Shown here: positions 59,776 to 64,000 of the stretch, piece by piece
Position numbering within the stretch: position 1 is the stretch's first letter
Layout: every line of letters starts with the position of its first letter
From: Lachnospiraceae bacterium
GTDB lineage: Bacteria > Bacillota > Clostridia > Lachnospirales > Lachnospiraceae
Reading direction: 5' to 3'
Length of the DNA stretch: 64,000 nt
Assembly: GCA_022510745.1 (NCBI GenBank)
Contig: JAFLSY010000004.1
Span: 186,001 to 250,000, forward strand
The notes under the pieces: generated by a model
Told to the model about the DNA's origin: nothing
The model's database searches: none
Seen by the model: only the letters and a program-made list of their open reading frames with translations
Made by a program: the position numbers and the translations under genes

Positions 59776-60588
59776 ATGATAACCAGTACATCCAATCCGC
59801 ATATTAAACAGCTGATACAGTGGCAGAACAAAGCAAAGGAGCGCCGCAGAGACGGCGTGTTTGTGGCGGAGGGACTGAAGATGTTGGAGGAAGCGCCGCC
59901 CCGACTGATCCGTGATATTTATATTGTACAGGCTTTGGCAGAGCGGCTGCAGAATGGAAAAACAGAAAAAGAGCGGGCGTTATGGAATAAAATATCGGAA
60001 GCCGGATATGAAACAGTAACGGAAGAAGTGATGAGAAAAGCCGCGGACACGCAATCGCCCCAGGGGGTGCTAACGGTATTGGAACAGCCTGCCTATGACC
60101 GGGAACAGATATTATTAAAAGACAATGGCTTGTATCTGCTTTTAGAAGACCTGCAGGATCCAGGCAATCTGGGAACCATCCTAAGAACAGGGGAAGGAGC
60201 GGGTATAACATGCGTTATTATGACGAAGGGTACTGTGGACATCTTCAATCCTAAGACGATCCGTTCTACGATGGGGTCGATTTACCGGGTGCCGTTTCTG
60301 TATGTGGATTCGCTGGCAGAGATACTCCCTGTCATGAAGACGGCCGGTATTGCCACCTATGCCGCTCATCTGCAGGGAGAGGAAAGTTATGACAGCTTTT
60401 CCTTTTGTGGAAGTACCGCATTTCTCATAGGAAACGAAGGAAACGGTTTAAAAAGGGAAACGGCGGCTTTGGCGGATTCCTTTTTAAAGATTCCCATGGA
60501 GGGCAGGGTCGAATCGTTGAATGCGGCGGTTTCAGCGGCCCTTTTGATGTATGAAGCATATAGGCAGCGAAGGCAGTGTGAAAAATAA
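59776..60588 (+). CDS. SpoU/TrmH-family RNA 2'-O-methyltransferase
   Basis: 270 residues from ATG 59776, set by GGAGG; the longer frame covers the pfkA terminator. N-terminal substrate-binding domain (STSNPHIKQLIQWQNKAKERRRDGVFVAEGLKM), then the knotted SPOUT domain with LLLEDLQDPGNLGTILRTGEGAG, DIFNPKTIRSTMGSIYRVPF and FLIGNEGNGL, SLNAAVSAALLMYEAYRQR. Methylates a ribose in rRNA or tRNA using SAM; the site is not predictable. Probably co-transcribed with proC. Confidence 0.94.
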   Translation: MITSTSNPHIKQLIQWQNKAKERRRDGVFVAEGLKMLEEAPPRLIRDIYIVQALAERLQNGKTEKERALWNKISEAGYETVTEEVMRKAADTQSPQGVLTVLEQPAYDREQILLKDNGLYLLLEDLQDPGNLGTILRTGEGAGITCVIMTKGTVDIFNPKTIRSTMGSIYRVPFLYVDSLAEILPVMKTAGIATYAAHLQGEESYDSFSFCGSTAFLIGNEGNGLKRETAALADSFLKIPMEGRVESLNAAVSAALLMYEAYRQRRQCEK

Positions 60589-60645
60589 ATTTTTACATGG
60601 CTTGTGCACAAGACATTGCACAGGCTGCGGAAAGGTGTGGTGCGT

Positions 60646-61440
60646 ATGAAAATAGGATTTATCGGTTTGGGAAATATGGCAAATGCTATGATTGCAGGCA
60701 TGTTAAAACAGAATTTAGTCAAACCGGAGGAGATATACGGAGCCTCCAAAACAAAAGCGACGGCTGAGAAAATGCAGCAGCGCTACGGAATTTGTGCAGG
60801 AACGGACAACCGGATTGTCGCAATGGAGGCGGACTATCTCTTTTTGGCAGTTAAGCCGATTTACTTCCCCGAGGTGATCACGGAGATTCAAGATGCGGTG
60901 GATGCAAATACGGTGGTGATCAGTATCGCTGCAGGTAAGACTATAGCATATATAGAAGAACTCTTCGGAAGAAGCATCAAGCTGCTGCGCTGTATGCCCA
61001 ATACGCCGGCGCTGGTGGGTGAGGGCTGCACCGCTTATACAAGGGGACTACAGGTGACGGATGCGGAGGCGGAGCAGGTGGAGAAATTGTTGAAATCTTT
61101 CGGGACAGTGAGCCTTGTGCCGGAAACCCTGATGGATGCGGTGGTAGGTGTCAGCGGCAGTTCTCCCGCCTATGTGTTCCTTTTTATAGAAGCCATGGCA
61201 GATGCGGCGGTTCTGGCTGGCATGCCCAGAAAGCAGGCCTATGAGATGGCGGCACAGTCCGTACTGGGCAGCGCCAAAATGGTTTTGGAGACTGGGCAGC
61301 ATCCCGGTGTATTAAAAGATATGGTATGCTCTCCGGGCGGCACCACGATTGAAGCCGTCAGAGTGTTGGAAGAGCGGGGAATGCGGGCCGCGGTTATGGA
61401 TGCCATGGAGGCGTGTATCAAAAAATCGGAAAATATGTAA
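60646..61440 (+). CDS. proC: Pyrroline-5-carboxylate reductase
   Basis: 264 residues from ATG 60646; the upstream in-frame TTG/GTG starts lack support. GFIGLGNMANAMIAGML binds NAD(P)H, CMPNTPALVGEGCTAY and VGVSGSSPAYVFLFIEAMADAAVLAGM form the substrate region, and LKDMVCSPGGTTIEAVRVLE is the family signature. Final step of proline synthesis. Starts 57 nt after the methyltransferase gene. Confidence 0.96.
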   Translation: MKIGFIGLGNMANAMIAGMLKQNLVKPEEIYGASKTKATAEKMQQRYGICAGTDNRIVAMEADYLFLAVKPIYFPEVITEIQDAVDANTVVISIAAGKTIAYIEELFGRSIKLLRCMPNTPALVGEGCTAYTRGLQVTDAEAEQVEKLLKSFGTVSLVPETLMDAVVGVSGSSPAYVFLFIEAMADAAVLAGMPRKQAYEMAAQSVLGSAKMVLETGQHPGVLKDMVCSPGGTTIEAVRVLEERGMRAAVMDAMEACIKKSENM

Positions 61441-61458
61441 GCGCTACCAAAGCAAAAC

Positions 61459-61487
61459 TTGACAAATGAAAAGACCTCTGCTATCAT
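61459..61487 (+). promoter_or_regulatory. Promoter of the SleB-type hydrolase gene
   Basis: TTGACA, 17 nt, TATCAT. Gives an unusually long leader of about 130 nt before ATG 61624. Confidence 0.85.
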
Positions 61488-61493
61488 AGCTTT

Positions 61494-61529
61494 TGTAACA
61501 AATTTTAACAATTTTGTAATAAATGTAAT
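61494..61529 (+). repeat. TGTAAY repeats in the hydrolase leader
   Basis: TGTAAC at 61494 and TGTAAT at 61515 and 61524. The first two are 21 nt (two helical turns) apart. They resemble half-sites of the cell-wall regulator WalR (TGTWAH), though the classical 11-nt spacing is absent. Confidence 0.3.
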
Positions 61530-61623
61530 AAAATCGGCATATTCTAGAAAAGAATAGAATATCTGATATTTCCGGTAAATGGGGATTGTCGGAAAGAAAA
61601 TTTACATTTGGAGGTAAGTTAAG

Positions 61624-62703
61624 ATGGCAAGAGGCAGAAGGCGGCTTGTGTCGCTCACCGGTTTGTGCCTGGCACTGATTCTGGTGATGCAGACAAGTTT
61701 GTATGCGGATGCTGGCAGCGGTAAGAATTACCTGAGCGGATTTAACGGAGGTGTATCGGCAATCCTGGACCCCAGTGCAACGGACACCTCAGACTTATTG
61801 AATGCTACAGCGGCGGAACTCAATCTGGACTTGAATGCAATTTCGCAGAAAGAAGAATCCACGCTGGTTATGGCAAATGTTAGCAACGCATTGAATGTCC
61901 GTACGGAACCGGATGCAGATGCCGAGAAGGCCGGTAAGCTGTATAAGGATTGCGGCGGAACGATTTTGGAAAGAAGAGATGGCTGGACGAGACTTCAGTC
62001 GGGGGATTTAATAGGCTGGGCCAATGACGAATATCTGTTGTTCGGTGAGGACGCGGAAGCGTTGGCGTCCAGTGTAGGTGTTACGGTAGCCCATATGGAT
62101 ACGGGGCTGAAAGTCAGAGAAGAGCCCAGTACGGAGGCCGAGATTTTGGGTATTCTTCCCAAGGGCGATGAGGTTGAAGTGATCTCCACCGGAGAAGACG
62201 GATGGGCATGCATCAATTATGAAGGCACGGATGGTTATGTATCCATGGATTATGTGACCATTGAGTTCAAAATCGATGCCGGAGAGACCATGGCGGCTAT
62301 TAAAGAGCGGGAGGCTGCGGAAGCGGAAGCCAAGCGCCACGTCAATTATGGACAGTATACCGCAGATGCGGATATGACGATGCTGTTGGCGGCGTTGATT
62401 CAGTGCGAAGCCGGCGGTGAAAGCTATGAAGGACAGCTGGCTGTAGGCGCGGTTGTCATGAACCGTGTCAGAAGTGCCGCATATCCGGATACCATCCATG
62501 GCGTTATCTATGCGTCCGGTCAGTTTACACCTGCCCAGAGCGGTAAGGTAAACAGGGTATTGGAGTCCGGCAAGATTAAGCAGAGCTGTATCGATGCAGC
62601 CACGGAAGCAATTTCCGGTGTGTCCAATGTAGGCGATCTGACCCACTTTAGACGTAATAACGGACGGGAAGGTCTGGTTATCGGAAATCATGTATTTTAT
62701 TAA
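61624..62703 (+). CDS. Secreted SH3-domain cell wall hydrolase (SleB-type)
   Basis: 359 residues. Signal peptide (RGRRRLVSLTGLCLALILVMQTSLYADA), a Ser/Asp-rich spacer, two bacterial SH3 domains (about 82-140 and 155-215: ALNVRTEPDADAEKAGKLY, GLKVREEPSTEAEILGIL), a short Glu/Ala helix, then a hydrolase-2 domain with LAALIQCEAGGESYEGQLAVGAVVMNRV, FTPAQSG and NHVFY. SleB-like enzymes cut peptidoglycan (lytic transglycosylase), often cortex; with a signal and SH3 domains this one more likely acts on the vegetative wall. RBS GGAGG. Own promoter and terminator. Confidence 0.93.
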   Translation: MARGRRRLVSLTGLCLALILVMQTSLYADAGSGKNYLSGFNGGVSAILDPSATDTSDLLNATAAELNLDLNAISQKEESTLVMANVSNALNVRTEPDADAEKAGKLYKDCGGTILERRDGWTRLQSGDLIGWANDEYLLFGEDAEALASSVGVTVAHMDTGLKVREEPSTEAEILGILPKGDEVEVISTGEDGWACINYEGTDGYVSMDYVTIEFKIDAGETMAAIKEREAAEAEAKRHVNYGQYTADADMTMLLAALIQCEAGGESYEGQLAVGAVVMNRVRSAAYPDTIHGVIYASGQFTPAQSGKVNRVLESGKIKQSCIDAATEAISGVSNVGDLTHFRRNNGREGLVIGNHVFY

Positions 62704-62713
62704 TGTTTACTGC

Positions 62714-62742
62714 AAAAGGGGCGGGATTACCTGCCCCTTTTT
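62714..62742 (+). terminator. Terminator after the hydrolase gene
   Basis: AAAAGGGGCGGG / CCTGCCCCTTTT stem with a small loop and T run. Confidence 0.92.
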
Positions 62743-62888
62743 GTATGAAAAGTGCAGGTTTTGGAATATTAAATTTATAAAACGTGCGCATAAAAGTATG
62801 GACGGAAACAAAGAGCTGTAGTAAGATTAGGATAAAGACAAAACCAAGAGAAGGACTCTGGAGAGTCTTTAGAAAAGAGGGAATCATT

Positions 62889-63329
62889 ATGCAGGACAAA
62901 ATGTTGTTTGTTTGGCTGTTGCTTTTGATTTTGTTTATAATAGTAGAGTTGGCTACAATGGGACTTACCACGATCTGGTTTGCCGTGGGTGCGCTGGTAG
63001 CGGCATTGACAGCGGCGGTAAATGCGCCTCTGGTAGTGCAGGTGGGATTATTTTTGATCGTTTCCATTGTTCTAATGCTCTTTACCAGACCGCTTGCGGT
63101 GCGCTTTTTCAACAAGGAGCGCATTAAGACAAATGTGGAGAGTCTGGTGGGCCGACAGGCCATTGTCATCAGTGAGATTGACAATCTGGAGGGCATCGGA
63201 CAGGTGACGGTGGGCGGACAGGAATGGACGGCCCGCAGTTTGGATGAGAACGGTAAGATTCCGGTAGGTACCGTGGTGTTTGTACGGGCTATTAACGGCG
63301 TAAAGCTGCTTGTGGAGCCTAAGTTGTAA
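62889..63329 (+). CDS. NfeD family membrane protein
   Basis: 146 residues from ATG 62889 (AAGAGGG before it; the longer frame from 62784 is not supported). Three hydrophobic helices (LLLLILFIIVELATMGLTTIWFAVGALVAAL...), then a C-terminal OB-fold (VGRQAIVISEIDNLEGIGQVTVGGQEWTARS) typical of short NfeD1b proteins. These pair with stomatin-like proteins in membrane microdomains, and such a gene follows 70 nt downstream. RBS and order suggest one operon. Confidence 0.92.
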   Translation: MQDKMLFVWLLLLILFIIVELATMGLTTIWFAVGALVAALTAAVNAPLVVQVGLFLIVSIVLMLFTRPLAVRFFNKERIKTNVESLVGRQAIVISEIDNLEGIGQVTVGGQEWTARSLDENGKIPVGTVVFVRAINGVKLLVEPKL

Positions 63330-63399
63330 AGGTAATTTTTATTTTAAAATAAAACAAAAGATATCTTAATGAAAAGAGATAAGAAAGAGAGGACTTCAT

Positions 63400-64000
63400 A
63401 TGGAATGGATCATCATCATTCTGATTGTATTACTGTTGGCGATACTGGTATCCTGTATCAAGATTGTACCCCAGGCACAGGCCTATGTGGTAGAAAGACT
63501 GGGCGCTTATCAGGGCACTTGGTCGGTGGGACTGCATATCAAGCTTCCTTTTTTGGATAAGGTTGCCAGAAGGGTCAATTTGAAAGAGCAGGTAGCGGAT
63601 TTCCCGCCCCAGCCCGTTATTACCAAAGATAACGTAACCATGAGAATCGATACCGTAGTGTTCTATCAGATTACGGACCCCAGACTCTTCACCTATGGCG
63701 TGGAGAATCCCATGATGGCGATTGAGAATCTGACTGCTACTACCCTGCGTAACATTATCGGTGATCTGGAACTGGATGAAACCCTGACTTCCCGTGAGAC
63801 CATCAATACCCAGATGCGTGCAGCTCTGGATATTGCAACGGACCCTTGGGGTATCAAGGTAAACCGTGTGGAGCTTAAGAATATCATTCCTCCCGCAGAG
63901 ATTCAGAATGCCATGGAAAGACAGATGAAAGCAGAACGTGAAAGACGTGAAGCCGTAACCAGGGCGGAAGGTGAGAAGAAGGCGCAGATTCTTTCCGCAG
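63400..64000 (+). CDS. SPFH/Band 7 stomatin-like protein, 5' part
   Basis: About 200 residues, cut by the window end. N-terminal helix (WIIIILIVLLLAILVSCI), then the SPFH core: IVPQAQAYVVERLGAYQGTWSVGLHIKLPF, VITKDNVTMRIDTVVFYQITDP, TLRNIIGDLELDETLTSRETIN, VELKNIIPPAEIQNAMERQMKAERERREAVTRAEGEK. Belongs to the QmcA/slipin group, forming ring-like membrane scaffolds next to NfeD. RBS AAGAGAGGA before ATG 63400. Confidence 0.95.
   Translation, partial: MEWIIIILIVLLLAILVSCIKIVPQAQAYVVERLGAYQGTWSVGLHIKLPFLDKVARRVNLKEQVADFPPQPVITKDNVTMRIDTVVFYQITDPRLFTYGVENPMMAIENLTATTLRNIIGDLELDETLTSRETINTQMRAALDIATDPWGIKVNRVELKNIIPPAEIQNAMERQMKAERERREAVTRAEGEKKAQILSA

Overview
The window reads as chromosomal DNA of a Gram-positive, low-to-mid GC anaerobe of the Clostridia, most like a Lachnospiraceae genome. 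The reasons are strong AGGAGG-type ribosome binding sites, lipobox lipoproteins, a SleB-type cell-wall hydrolase, a CotH kinase, Csp-like S8 peptidase and ATP-PFK, DnaE and ClpX of the Clostridial type. No rRNA, tRNA, CRISPR array, phage gene or transposase was seen.

Region 1 (1-18950) is one long, tightly coupled surface-polysaccharide operon. It opens with the end of a Wzt-like ABC exporter ATPase. Next come a deacetylase-like membrane protein, a pyruvyl transferase, a radical SAM protein, a GT2 and two tandem DUF6056-like multipass proteins. A CDP-3,6-dideoxyhexose set follows (rfbF ... rfbG, rfbH), then an MBOAT O-acyltransferase with its SGNH-like partner. Between rfbF and rfbG lies an AT-richer aminotransferase plus TPP-enzyme pair, flanked by debris that includes the C-terminal third of another TPP enzyme. 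This looks like a gene-replacement scar. The rfbFGH plus TPP-enzyme combination suggests a branched or otherwise modified 3,6-dideoxysugar.

Region 2 (19042-31280) holds an HtrA-like protease, a ClpX with a long acidic N-terminus, an S8 peptidase that starts just behind the clpX terminator, a two-domain GT2 that may be leaderless, arcC, aroA on the minus strand, cysK, and a CotH lipoprotein behind a duplicated promoter segment.

Region 3 (31435-46066) starts with a sugar operon (FGGY kinase, DUF4867, fucose-isomerase-like enzyme). A patch of orphans follows: a PRTase-like protein, a helical-repeat protein, an ATP-grasp protein, a frameshifted zinc-ribbon protein, an XRE/CPBP pair and small hypotheticals. 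After these come a DUF1538 membrane protein with a tandem PII-like protein, and a KdpDE-like two-component system whose control region carries 11-bp-phased TTTTCTTA repeats.

Region 4 (46234-52444) is the most unusual part: a CysK-like PLP enzyme, two paralogous stand-alone LanC-like proteins with CCG zinc motifs, a cystathionine gamma-synthase/lyase-family enzyme and a PatB/MalY-type C-S lyase. There is no lanthipeptide precursor or dehydratase. The set looks like thioether amino-acid or thiol-adduct metabolism. It has a candidate operator resembling one in front of cysK at 28510.

Region 5 (52471-64000) is mostly housekeeping: a lipoprotein, a double HD-GYP protein, dnaE, pfkA, a SpoU-type RNA methyltransferase, proC, a secreted SH3/SleB hydrolase, NfeD and a stomatin-like protein cut by the window end.
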